A stretch of 47,060 nucleotides of DNA from Pseudofrankia coriaricola (GTDB lineage: Bacteria > Actinomycetota > Actinomycetes > Frankiales > Frankiaceae): the NCBI RefSeq assembly GCF_001854805.1, contig NZ_MBLO01000046.1, positions 1-47,060 of the forward strand, in the 5' to 3' direction. Both the position numbers and the translations under genes were made by a program. The first letter of the stretch is position 1. Each line of letters opens with the position of its first letter. Shown piece by piece: positions 25,551 to 34,500 of the stretch. The notes under the pieces were generated by a model, which worked only from the letters and a program-made list of their open reading frames with translations, ran no database searches and was not told the DNA's origin.

Positions 25551-26801
25551 TCAGATCAGAAGATCAGTGGCGGACGGCCAGGACAGGGCCAGCCGCCGGT
25601 GGCGCCGGTCGAGAACGACGGCTCCCGCGGGAAGTACGAAGTCAGGGGTGCCAGCGGGGAAGGCCTCGATGCGTGCGGTGCGGCTCCCGCCGTCCCAGGT
25701 CCGGATCCGGGCGGCCATTCGCTCGGCGAGCGCATCGGCGTCCGGACCGTGCGCGTACACGCCGAACTCGCGCGACTCCTGACCCGGGGACTTCGGACTG
25801 AGCGCGAGGTACGCGAAGCTGCCCTTCCCGACGATCGTGGGAACCCCCAGCGGCCAGGCGTGGCCGACGACGCCACGCTCGACGGCCGCCGGTCGGGCCA
25901 TGAGCAGCCCGAAGTTGTCCAGCCCGGTCGCCAGCCACAGCAGCAGGCCCTCGAACTGCCCGCCTTCCCCGATGCGTGTTCCCGACCAGACCTCGACGCG
26001 CGGCCAGGACACCGCCTGGCGGACCAAGGCCGGGTCGGCGTCCGGCGGGTCCTCAAACCGGATCGCCGCGTCGTCACCGTCGAGGCGGATCACCTGGTCG
26101 AGGTGGGCGCCCGCGCCGCGCACCGGCACGAAGCTGCACAGCTCGTAACCCCGGCTCACCAGCCGGCCGCCATCGGCCTCGAACACCACCGACCGCGTGA
26201 GACCCCGCAGCCGCAGCGGCACGACCAGCCGCCCACGCGGCGCGAGCTGGTCGGTGAACGCGGGCGGGATGTCCCACATCCCCGTGGTCACCAGCACCAG
26301 ATCGAACGGCGCCCGCTCCGGGACACCCGCGTCGGCGTCCGCGAGCACGACACTCACCCGGTCGTAGCCGGCGGCGGCCAGACAGGCGCGCGCCCGGTCG
26401 ACGACCTCCGGATCGATGTCGACCGTCGTCACCGCACCCGACGGCCCGACCAACTCCGCGAGCAACGCCGCGTCGTAGCCCCCACTGCCGACCTCAAGAA
26501 CCCGCATCCCGGGCCGGACCTGGGCCTGCCCCAGCATCATCGCCTGGATGTGCGGCGCGGAGACCGTGCTCACCAGCGACCCGGCCGCGTCCCGCCGCAC
26601 GAGCACCGTGTTCTCCGGTGCGTACGCCGCCTCGAGGCTCGCGCCCGGCGCGAACAGGTGCCGCGGCACCGTCGCGAACGCCCGCGCCACCTCCTCGCCG
26701 CGCACCGCGCCCAGCTCACGCAGCCGCTCGACCATCGCCGCCCGCAGCACGCCGGCTCGGTCGTCCGCGGCGGGGCCGGGTTCCACTCGCGCGTTGCTCA
26801 T
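25551..26801 (-). CDS. FxLD-system methyltransferase, PCMT-like (416 aa)
   Basis: The SAM-binding domain resembles protein-L-isoaspartate O-methyltransferase: ATVPRHLFAPG, the glycine loop VLEVGSGGYDAALLAELVG, acidic VDIDPEVV, and FDLVLVTTGMWDIPP. A C-terminal extension of roughly 180 residues (VGKGSFAYLALSPK, EFGVYAHGPDADALAERMA) is typical of the FxLD-system methyltransferases that accompany FxLD precursors. Related enzymes in class I lanthipeptide pathways methylate an Asp side chain, leading to succinimide and isoaspartate; that activity is inferred here. ATG with GGAAGGGG upstream; first gene of the operon, 46 bp before the precursor. Confidence 0.9.
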   Translation of the reverse strand: MSNARVEPGPAADDRAGVLRAAMVERLRELGAVRGEEVARAFATVPRHLFAPGASLEAAYAPENTVLVRRDAAGSLVSTVSAPHIQAMMLGQAQVRPGMRVLEVGSGGYDAALLAELVGPSGAVTTVDIDPEVVDRARACLAAAGYDRVSVVLADADAGVPERAPFDLVLVTTGMWDIPPAFTDQLAPRGRLVVPLRLRGLTRSVVFEADGGRLVSRGYELCSFVPVRGAGAHLDQVIRLDGDDAAIRFEDPPDADPALVRQAVSWPRVEVWSGTRIGEGGQFEGLLLWLATGLDNFGLLMARPAAVERGVVGHAWPLGVPTIVGKGSFAYLALSPKSPGQESREFGVYAHGPDADALAERMAARIRTWDGGSRTARIEAFPAGTPDFVLPAGAVVLDRRHRRLALSWPSATDLLI

Positions 26802-27015
26802 GCTCCCCTTCCTGAGTGCCAGATCTGGCTCTCCTGGAGGGCCGCGCCCCCGGAGAACCTGGTTGTGACGTTCAGAGCGTCGGCCGTGGCAAACGACGCC
26901 GCCATGCGACGAACGGATACAGGCCCATACGCATCACGCATAGACACCGCTACAGCCGGTGCTAGCGTCCACCTGTTGACCGCCCCAACCAGCGACCCCG
27001 GGGAGACGGCCTGGC
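26802..27015. promoter_or_regulatory. Divergent promoter region of the FxLD cluster
   Basis: This 214-bp gap separates the methyltransferase operon from the divergent HTH/TPR regulator. Both genes have good Shine-Dalgarno sequences at its edges (GGAAGGGG and GGGGAG). It must hold both promoters and probably the operator. A possible plus-strand -10 is TAGCGT near 26967; no clear operator repeat was found. Confidence 0.55.
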
Positions 27016-28509
27016 ATGACCGGCGACCGCCCGCGCCGCCACTGTTCCCGCTGTGGCCACCGCCTCGCGGCCGACAACCGAGCGGCGACCTGCAGCGCCT
27101 GCCAGAGCACGGCGACCGGCGGCCGTGGCCACCCGCCCGCCGTCGCGGGCGAGTTCTGGCGGTCCACCGAGATGCGCGAGGCTCTCGCGACCTGGCACAT
27201 GGGCCGCGTGATCTACGCCTACCGCTGCCATCAATGGCACGGCCAGGCCCTGCCGCAGGAGGTCGTCGCGGGCTGGCTCGGGCTCACCCAGGCGCAGCTG
27301 AGCCGCATCGAGAACGGCCGCGCACCGGAAGAGCTCAGCAAGCTGGTCCGTTACAGCCAGATCCTCGGCATCCCCGCCGACCTCCTGTGGTTCGACCGCC
27401 CCGGCGAACCACGCCGCTGGCAATCCGCCGATCCGCCGCCGGTCAGCGGGTCCGATGCGGATATCAGCTGCCGTGTGACCGCAGGCGGGCGGGTAGGCCC
27501 CTATCGGGTTCTTGCCGAGGTGGGAGAGGTGGTCATCGTGGCGGTCGACCGGCGGACGTTCCTGGCGGGCAGCGGTGCGGGGCTCCTCGCCGGCGGGAAA
27601 GCAGTTCCGGTGGAGTCACCAGGCCAGATCTCGCGGCAGGTCGTCGAGCACCTGACCGACCAGATCGACAGCTTCTACGCCGCCGAAGCCGTCCACGGCC
27701 CGCGCGCTGTCATCCCATCTGTCCTCGTCCAACAGGAGCTGACCCGTCAGCTGGCCGGCGCCTCCCGGGGCACGATCCGCCACGACCTGCTGCGCACCAG
27801 CGCCGCCTACACCGGCCTGCTGACCTGGCTGCACCAGGACGCCGGCGACCTCGTCACCGCGGCGCAGTGGGCCAACGAGACCCTGGAGCTGTCCCACCGG
27901 GTCGGCGACGCCCAGCTCATTCGCCACGCCCTGGTGAACAAGGCGATGATCTGCACCGACCAGCGCGACGGAGCGGGAACGCTCGACCTGACCGGCGCGG
28001 CGCTCGCCGACGAGCCCATGCTCTGCGCGAAGGTCCGGATCCAGGCCCTCCAGCAGTCCGCCCACGGCCACGCGCTCAGCGGCGACCGATCCGCGACCGA
28101 AGCCGCCCTCGACCGGGCCGCGTCCCTGCTGCCCCAGGTCGACGACGACTACCCCTGGTACAACGCCTGCCGCCGGACCCCGAACTACCTCGAAGCCCAG
28201 CGCGCCACCTGCTACAACCGCCTCGGCCTCGGAACCGAAGCACGCACACTCTGGCAACAGGTCATTGACGCCCTCCCACCCACCGCCCGCCGCGACACGG
28301 GCGTCTACCAGGCCCGGCTCGCCCTCTCCAGCGCCCAGGCCGGCCAGCCAGACGAGGCCGTACGCGCACTCGACGACGCCGTCACGATCGCCCACGAGAC
28401 CGGCTCAGCCCGGCTGCGCCAAGAACTGGCCGACGTATGGCACCAGCTCACGCCCTGGCACGACACCCAGTCAGGACGCGACGCCAACGCACTGCTCGCG
28501 ACACTGTAG
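27016..28509 (+). CDS. Zn-ribbon, XRE-type HTH, TPR regulator of the FxLD cluster (497 aa)
   Basis: The N-terminus has a four-Cys ribbon (CSRC at 10-13 and CSAC at 26-29). An XRE-type HTH follows (about 60-120): QEVVAGWLGLTQAQLSRIENGR, then LVRYSQILGIPADLLWF. RRTFLAGSGAGLL marks the linker used by many actinobacterial XRE/TPR regulators. The rest (about 210-495) is TPR-like helices, including VQQELTRQLAGASRGT, AAQWANETLELSHRVGDAQL and QARLALSSAQAGQPDEAVRAL. Divergence from the methyltransferase and the domain set argue for control of the cluster, perhaps in response to a peptide or small ligand bound by the TPR part. It shares a transcript with the dehydratase gene 13 bp downstream. Confidence 0.85.
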   Translation: MTGDRPRRHCSRCGHRLAADNRAATCSACQSTATGGRGHPPAVAGEFWRSTEMREALATWHMGRVIYAYRCHQWHGQALPQEVVAGWLGLTQAQLSRIENGRAPEELSKLVRYSQILGIPADLLWFDRPGEPRRWQSADPPPVSGSDADISCRVTAGGRVGPYRVLAEVGEVVIVAVDRRTFLAGSGAGLLAGGKAVPVESPGQISRQVVEHLTDQIDSFYAAEAVHGPRAVIPSVLVQQELTRQLAGASRGTIRHDLLRTSAAYTGLLTWLHQDAGDLVTAAQWANETLELSHRVGDAQLIRHALVNKAMICTDQRDGAGTLDLTGAALADEPMLCAKVRIQALQQSAHGHALSGDRSATEAALDRAASLLPQVDDDYPWYNACRRTPNYLEAQRATCYNRLGLGTEARTLWQQVIDALPPTARRDTGVYQARLALSSAQAGQPDEAVRALDDAVTIAHETGSARLRQELADVWHQLTPWHDTQSGRDANALLATL

Positions 28510-28522
28510 GAGGAGCAAAGAA

Positions 28523-28840
28523 ATGGGACTACGCGCCCCACTGCCGGCCGACGAGGTCACCCACCGACTGGAACAGCTCGACGGCTGGGAGAAAGCTCCC
28601 GACCGCGACGAGATCCACAAGACGTTCCACCTCGACTACTACACCTCCGTCAAAGCCATCAACGACGTCATGACCCCCGCCCAGGAACTCCAGCACCACC
28701 CCGACATCGACCTGCGCTGGGAAACCCTCCACTTCAGCCTCACCACCTACTCCGCCGGCCAGAAGATCACCGAACTCGACTTCCGCCTCGTCGACCGCAT
28801 CGAACAGGTCCTGGCGAAATACACCCCGGCTTCGGAATGA
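28523..28840 (+). CDS. 4a-hydroxytetrahydrobiopterin dehydratase-like protein (105 aa)
   Basis: A compact pterin-4a-carbinolamine dehydratase (PCD/DCoH) fold: start MGLRAPLPADEVTHRLEQLD, HKTFHLDYYTSVKAINDV, the active-site type motif ELQHHPDIDLRWETLHFSL, and ITELDFRLVDRIEQ. The usual enzyme dehydrates 4a-hydroxytetrahydrobiopterin during pterin recycling. No aromatic amino acid hydroxylase is nearby. The ATG has AGGAGG upstream and lies only 13 bp after the regulator stop, so the two are co-transcribed. In other systems PCD proteins moonlight as transcriptional cofactors; a regulatory role here is speculation. Confidence 0.88.
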   Translation: MGLRAPLPADEVTHRLEQLDGWEKAPDRDEIHKTFHLDYYTSVKAINDVMTPAQELQHHPDIDLRWETLHFSLTTYSAGQKITELDFRLVDRIEQVLAKYTPASE

Positions 28841-28971
28841 GACCGTCCCGCCGATCTTGATCTAGGGAAGATGAGGCTCCGTGCGCTGATGTGAAGACGC
28901 GGTCGGGAGGTCCAGCGGGCAGGATCTCCTTGTGCGGATGAGGACATTCGTTGCCGTCCTGTCTGCGCGAA

Positions 28972-29937
28972 TCAGCTCCCAGCCGGCCACGACTCTGGGC
29001 GTGTCAGCCATTCCGGTAACTGGGTCTCGCTGTCCCCCCATGCGGCGTTGACCTGCTCCTGCGAGAGCCCCACCGCGCGGACGAGGTTCGTGCGGCTCAA
29101 CCGGGTGCCGGTGAGGATGGCTCCGTTCAGCAGGGTGTTAGTGAGGTTCGCGCCGCTCAACCTTGCATTAGTGAGGTTCGCGCCGTCCAGCCAGGCTCCG
29201 GTCAGGTCGGCTCCGCGTAGCCGCGCGTTGGTCAAGTTCGTTCCGCTCAACACGGCGCCGTTCAGATCCGCTCCGCTCAGCCACGCATCGGCCAGGTTCG
29301 CGTCGGTCAGGGTGAGGTGGGCAAGGCTGGCAGGTCCGGCGAGGTCGGTGCCGGTGAGGTCGCAACGCGGAACTTTCTCGCGGACGGGAAGGCGCGCGAG
29401 GACCTGCATCGCGGCACGGATGTCTGCCGCTGGATACGTCGGTGTCGGCGATTCCCCGTCGGTTCCGGCACGCGCGGCAAGCCGCTGGGAGAGCGCGGTG
29501 CTACGTACCCGGATGAAGGCAGAAAGGACCTCGACCACGGTGCGCTGGTCTGGCGGAGAATCTTCGGCGATGCGTTCCAGGGCGTAGATCCCTCCGAGGC
29601 GTACCGTGATGATCTCTGAACCGATCTGGTCCACGGCACGCGTATACAGCTCGCGCACATGGGTGTTCTCGTTCGCCCGCCGAATCTCCGCGTTGGCCTG
29701 CCTGGTCTCGTCCAAGGCAATGAGGCCACCGACGACGGCGATCAGGGCGGCGGACGCGGTGAGCAAACCGGACTGCAGCGCCGCCCGCGCGTCCGCGTCT
29801 CCTGCGTCTGGATACATCTGAGCTGGCAAAAGCCAGATCGCCACGCCCGCGGCGCCGGCTCCGGCACCAGCGATCCCGGCCGCTACCCGAAGGCCCAGCC
29901 GCCCAGCGCGCCGCCGCGCGGCACCGTTCTCCGTCAC
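28972..29937 (-). CDS. Membrane-anchored pentapeptide-repeat protein (321 aa)
   Basis: Two N-terminal membrane segments are visible (LGLRVAAGIAGAGAGAAGVA and LLTASAALIAVVGGLIAL), joined by a short loop. A cytoplasmic helical region follows (NENTHVRELYTRAVDQIGS, VRLGGIYALERIAEDSP). From about residue 190 to 290 there are some 18 to 20 pentapeptide repeats of the A(D/N)Lxx type (LTDANLADAWLSGADLNGAV and onward), which form a right-handed beta helix. This architecture is frequent in actinobacteria; the role is unknown. It is a single-gene unit, convergent with the dehydratase gene. Confidence 0.88.
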   Translation of the reverse strand: MTENGAARRRAGRLGLRVAAGIAGAGAGAAGVAIWLLPAQMYPDAGDADARAALQSGLLTASAALIAVVGGLIALDETRQANAEIRRANENTHVRELYTRAVDQIGSEIITVRLGGIYALERIAEDSPPDQRTVVEVLSAFIRVRSTALSQRLAARAGTDGESPTPTYPAADIRAAMQVLARLPVREKVPRCDLTGTDLAGPASLAHLTLTDANLADAWLSGADLNGAVLSGTNLTNARLRGADLTGAWLDGANLTNARLSGANLTNTLLNGAILTGTRLSRTNLVRAVGLSQEQVNAAWGDSETQLPEWLTRPESWPAGS

Positions 29938-30059
29938 ATAGGTGTTTGTACGCCGGGCCCCACGATCGGACCGCCCGTTCCATCAGGCGGAAAACGCCGC
30001 GGCAACCGGATCGGGATGGGTGATCAGGAGGTGGGCGCGGTCAACGGCTCGCCGACTGC

Positions 30060-31142
30060 CTATTGGCCTATCGGCAGGGTGATTGTCGCGAGCTGATGGA
30101 GGGCGTCGTCCCGGGCCTGCTCGGCGGCCTGCCGGGCGGCGTCGGTGCGGGCGGCGCGTCCGATGGCATCGCGGGCTTCGGCTCGGGCAGCGTCCAGGTG
30201 AGTGACGGCCTGCTCGGCGCGGGCCTGCTGTGCGGCGGCGGTCTCACGGGCGGCGACAAGAAGCTCCTCGGTGGTGGCGGCGCGCAGCCGAGCGAGTTCG
30301 GCGGCCTGGCGGGCGGAAGCCTCGTCCCCGCGTGCCACCGCGAGCTGCTGGCTGGCGTCCATTCGCGCCCGGTGCGCCTCGTCCCGGCCGGTCTCGGCAG
30401 CCGCGGCGCGTTCCATCGCCCGGTCGAGGTCGGTCCGCTGGTGCGCACCCTCGGTCTCGGCGATCTCGGCGCGGTGGACGGCGGCCTCGGCTGCGCGCTG
30501 TGCCTGGTCGCGACCGGCCTCGGTGGCGGCGCGTGCGGCGTCGGCGACCTGCGCACGGCGGATGGCTTCCGTGGCCCGGTCGTCGGCGGCCTGCGCCCGC
30601 TGTGCTTGCTGTGCCGCCTGCGCGGCTGCCGTGGCGGCCTCCTGGCGGGCCTGGGCGGCGTCGGCGCGGGCACGCTCCAACTCGGCCTGCATCTCGGACG
30701 CGGCGTCCTCGGCGGTCAGCCGGGCCTGCTGCTCGGCGGCCAGGTTGACCTCCGCGTCCGCGACCGTCTTCATCGCCTCGGCGCGCACGGCCGCGAGTTC
30801 GGCGGCGACAGCTTCCGGATCGGTCGCGGTTCCCAGTAGTTCCCGGGCCGTCCCGGCGGTGGCCTCGAACTCGGCGAGCAGCTCGCCGAGCCGATCGACG
30901 GTTGCCCGCAGCGACGCGCCCGCGAGGCTCGCCGGCCGATCGCCGCCACCCGCCGATTCGGGCTGCGTGGCTGTGGACTTGCCGGCTCGGCGCGCACGGA
31001 ACGCCGTCTGCGCCGTGTGGTCCGGCCGGACGCAGTATCGGGGGGGTGGTCCGCCGGTCGCCGGCGGCGCCGCGGCCGGCTCGCCGCAGCCGGGGTAGGC
31101 ACAGACTGTCCGCCGATCCACCACGTCCGTTCGTTCGTTCAT
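30060..31142 (-). CDS. Zn-motif coiled-coil protein of the mobilization region (360 aa)
   Basis: The N-terminus has CAYPGCGEP and YCVRPDH, a C-C-C-H zinc pattern within the first 45 residues. Residues about 90-355 form one long Ala/Arg/Glu-rich coiled coil (LAAVRAEAMKTVADAEV through AARTDAARQAAEQARDDALH). That resembles KfrA/plasmid-partition-type or mobilization accessory proteins. It is divergent from the MobF relaxase and shares its upstream region, where the 12-bp-spaced repeats lie. It may bind those repeats, in line with KfrA-like autoregulators; this is inference. ATG at 31142 chosen because the upstream extension is not protein-like. Confidence 0.7.
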   Translation of the reverse strand: MNERTDVVDRRTVCAYPGCGEPAAAPPATGGPPPRYCVRPDHTAQTAFRARRAGKSTATQPESAGGGDRPASLAGASLRATVDRLGELLAEFEATAGTARELLGTATDPEAVAAELAAVRAEAMKTVADAEVNLAAEQQARLTAEDAASEMQAELERARADAAQARQEAATAAAQAAQQAQRAQAADDRATEAIRRAQVADAARAATEAGRDQAQRAAEAAVHRAEIAETEGAHQRTDLDRAMERAAAAETGRDEAHRARMDASQQLAVARGDEASARQAAELARLRAATTEELLVAARETAAAQQARAEQAVTHLDAARAEARDAIGRAARTDAARQAAEQARDDALHQLATITLPIGQ

Positions 31143-31574
31143 AGCATCATGATATGTACGAATGGTTCGGGCCGGTCTGGCTATCCACAGCCCAGCACCG
31201 CCTGATGGGCCTGATGCGGCAGCGGTCCCAACGCGATGTCCCGCGCGATGACCGAGTTGAACGCGATGACAGCCGCGATGTCGTCCACGAAGGCCGGCGT
31301 GATGCTCAGGCCGTACTCGGTCGCGTGATCGGCAGGCCGGGCCTGGTGATCGCGTCGCGGATGGTGCCTGTGGTGTCGTGCGCGAGGACCTTCGCGATGT
31401 CCCTTGCGATGACAGTCCCGGGCAGCGTGCAGGGCCGGTCCGGTGTTTCAGCCGGCCGGCCCTGGCCGGGGCGACCGGCCCTCGGCGCTCGGAGAGCCCG
31501 ATGCCGCACCAGGTCCAACCCTTGGCTCGCTGTCCACGGACCGGCTGGCCTCGCGCTGAGCTGCGAGCGACGCG
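31143..31574. promoter_or_regulatory. Intergenic region between coiled-coil protein and relaxase, candidate oriT
   Basis: Both flanking genes are transcribed away from this 432-bp gap. It contains the three pairs of 8-bp repeats listed separately and no convincing gene. MobF relaxases usually nick an oriT next to their own gene, so this is the most likely site; the nick position cannot be read by eye. Confidence 0.5.
31233..31413 (+). repeat. Three pairs of GCGATG(A/T)C repeats at 12-bp spacing
   Basis: Exact copies start at 31233, 31245, 31263, 31275, 31394 and 31406. Within each pair the copies are 12 bp apart (8-bp motif plus 4-bp spacer). The T and A versions alternate as TC/AC, AC/TC, TC/AC. 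Degenerate GTGATG and GTGATC forms lie between. The regular helical-phase spacing suggests a DNA-binding array. Confidence 0.75.
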
Positions 31575-34500
31575 GTGATCGCGACGGCGAAGGTGCTGCG
31601 GGTCCGGGCTCGTAATCCCGGCGCGATCGCCGATGCCGCGGTGGCGGTGGTCGCCTATGTGCAGGGCGGGCAACCGGAGAGTCGTGCCGGATTGGCCGGC
31701 TACTACGGCCGGGGCCACGCTCGGGGCCGGGCCCGCGGGTTGGCTGCCGACCTGGTGGGTCTGCGCGGCGACGTGCCGGGCGAGGCGCTGGCCCGGCTGC
31801 TGCGTGGTGAGCATGCCGTGACCGGCCGGCTGTTGCTGGCCCCGGTCGGGAAGGGCTCCGCCGGCCGGGTCTCGCGCGTTGCCGCCGCTGCCGATGACGC
31901 CAGCGGCGGGGCCACAGCTGAACGCACTGCCCACGCGGCTGGTGGTGCCGGCGGGCTCCAGAACGGTGCGGGTCCAGATGAGCCGCGCGACGCGGAGCTG
32001 CTGACGTTGGCGGAGGCGTCGACGATCGTCGGGGTCAGCGCGACCTACCTACGTCGGCTCGCCCGCCGCACGGCCGAAGCTGCTGCCGCACGGGCTCAGG
32101 GCCTCAGCGCCGATCCGAGCAACGAGGCGAACGACGACAAGCAGCACCGGGCGGGAACCGACACGACGGCCACGGCCGGCGCCCGCCGTGCGTCGGCATC
32201 CGGCCGCCGACCGGGAGGGCCACTGAAGGTCGACGAACTCGTCGGGGAACGTGGGGCGGACGGACGTTGGCGGGTACGCCGCGATGAGCTGGACCGTTGG
32301 TCGGCGCAGCGGACGCCGCCGGCGACGGTTCTCGGCTATGACGTGGTGTGCGCGGCGCCGAAGTCGGTGAGCCTGCTGTGGGCGTTCGGGGATGAGGCGC
32401 TGCGCGCGGACGTCGCGGCCGCGCTGAACGCCGCGGTCGACGCGGTCATCGGCTACCTGGAGCGTCACGCGACGTTCGGGATGGTCGGTGGGGTGAACCG
32501 GCAGGCACTCGGCCTGGGGGTCGCCTCCTACCTGCATGACGTCTCCCGCAGTACCGAGGCCCACCTGCACATCCACAACATCATCATCAACGCGGTCGCC
32601 GTACCCACCGAGACCGGCGACCCTGACCGCGCAGGAGCTGCCGGCGGGGAGACGGCCTCGTCCGCCGGCCGGCCGGCGCGGGCGGCCGGATGGGAATGGC
32701 GGGCGATCGACGGGGAGGTGCTGCTCGGCCATGTCAAGACGGCTGGCTATCTCGGTGCCGCGGTCCTGCGCCACGAGCTGTCTGTGCGGCGCGGCGTGCA
32801 GTGGGGACCGGTCCGCAACGGGGTCGCGGAGTTGGCGGCGTTCCCGACCGAACTGTTGGGGGCGTTCTCGACCCGGCACGGCGAGGTGATGGACGAGTTC
32901 GCGCAGCTCGTCGCCGCTGGCTTCGAACCCTCGGGGGCGACGGCGGCCGCGGCCCAACGGGGCTCGCGGGCACCCAAACGGGTCCTCGCCGACGCCGCCG
33001 TGCAGGCACTTCAGGTCGAGCGTCTGACGGCCGCCGGGTGGACCGTCGACCAGGTTCGCGCACTCGCCACGACGACCGAGCATCGCCCGCAACCGCCTGA
33101 CGAGCGGGATCTGGCTGACCTGTTTGATCTGCTCGCAGGCCCGGCCGGGTTGACCGGGCAGGCCACGACGTTCCTGCGCCGCGACGTCGTCCAATGCGTC
33201 GCGGCCTGGGCCGGTGACCGGCTGGACGACGAGGCGGTCGAGCGGCTGGCTGACCGGTTCCTCACTGACCCCAGGGTCGTGGTCCTGCACGCCACGGTCA
33301 CTGGTCCCGGCCACCGGCGCCGCAACAAGCCCGAACCGCTCTACACCGTCGAAGGGCTGCTTCGAGCGGAGGACACCCTGTTCGCCCTGTACCGCCAGGG
33401 CGAGGTCGCCGCCGGCGCGGTTCCCCGCCTGCTCGTCGACCCGGCGATTCTCGGGCGGCACCTGGAAGCCATCACCGCCACAGCCACCGCCACCGCGTCA
33501 CGCGGGCACGGCGTGGACGGCAGCGAGGCCGGTGCGGGCGAGGGCGCGGGTCGGCGCGACGCGCCTGAACTGTCGGCCGAGCAGGTCGAGCTGGTGCGTC
33601 GGCTGCTGGCCAGCCAGGACCTGGTCCGCCCCGCCGTCGGCCCGGCGGGCACAGGCAAGACGGAGGCGATGCGTGCCCTCACCGCGATCCTGCACACCGT
33701 CGGCCGGCGGGTGTTCGCGACCGCGCACGGCGGCCGGCAGGCCGAGGAGCTCGCCGACCGGATCGGAATCCCCGCCCGAGTCGTGGCCAGCTGGCTGACG
33801 CTGCTCGACCACACCGACGACCCGGCCGACGTCTGGCCGCCCGGATCGGTGCTGATCGTCGACGAGGCCACTCAGATCGGCACCCGCGACGCCGAACGGC
33901 TCCTGCGCTACGCCACCCGCACCGGCACAGTCGTCATCCTGCTCGGCGACCCCGCCCAGCTCGGCTCGGTCGCCGCCGGCGGCTGGTTCACCCACCTGGC
34001 CGCCCACACGCCCGACATCCCGGCGCTGGCCACGGTTCACCGCCAGGCCGGGCCGGACCTCGCGCCGGTCCGCGCCGCCCTCGGCGCGCTTCGCGCCGTT
34101 CCTGACCCGGCGACGCGCGCAGCCCTCGGCGTCGTCGGCGCGGACAGCGGCGCGGCGACCCGTGCCGCGCTGCAACGCCTCGCCGTCGACGGCCGGCTGC
34201 ACCTGGCCGACAGCGCCGACGCGCTCCTCGAACGCGCCGTCGACGACTGGTACGCCGAACGCCAACAGCACGCCCGCGCCAACCAGTCCGCCGACAGCGC
34301 GCACACCGGCGCCACCGCCGGCACGGCCACCCTCGGCAGCGTCGCTAGCCGGGCGCGCACCGTCCCGGACACCGTCGACGACATCCGCGCCGACATCGCC
34401 AAAGATCGGGGCACCGACACGGACATCGTCACCAACACCGCCATCGGGCAGCCCGAACTCGACCGGGATCGGCGCGCAGCCGTGAAAGCCACGGGACCGA

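Noticed and set aside
25533-28268. A 911-codon plus-strand open frame across the methyltransferase and regulator genes
   Set aside because: It is Arg/Pro/His-rich and runs antisense to the FxLD methyltransferase and out of frame in the regulator; a shadow of GC-biased codon use.
31233-31413. CRISPR array
   Set aside because: Repeats are 8 bp with 4-bp spacers and there are no cas genes; this does not fit CRISPR.
31154-31615. A gene in the relaxase upstream region (either strand)
   Set aside because: Apparent peptide repeats such as VIARDIA arise directly from the 12-bp DNA repeats, and the minus frame is interrupted by a stop.
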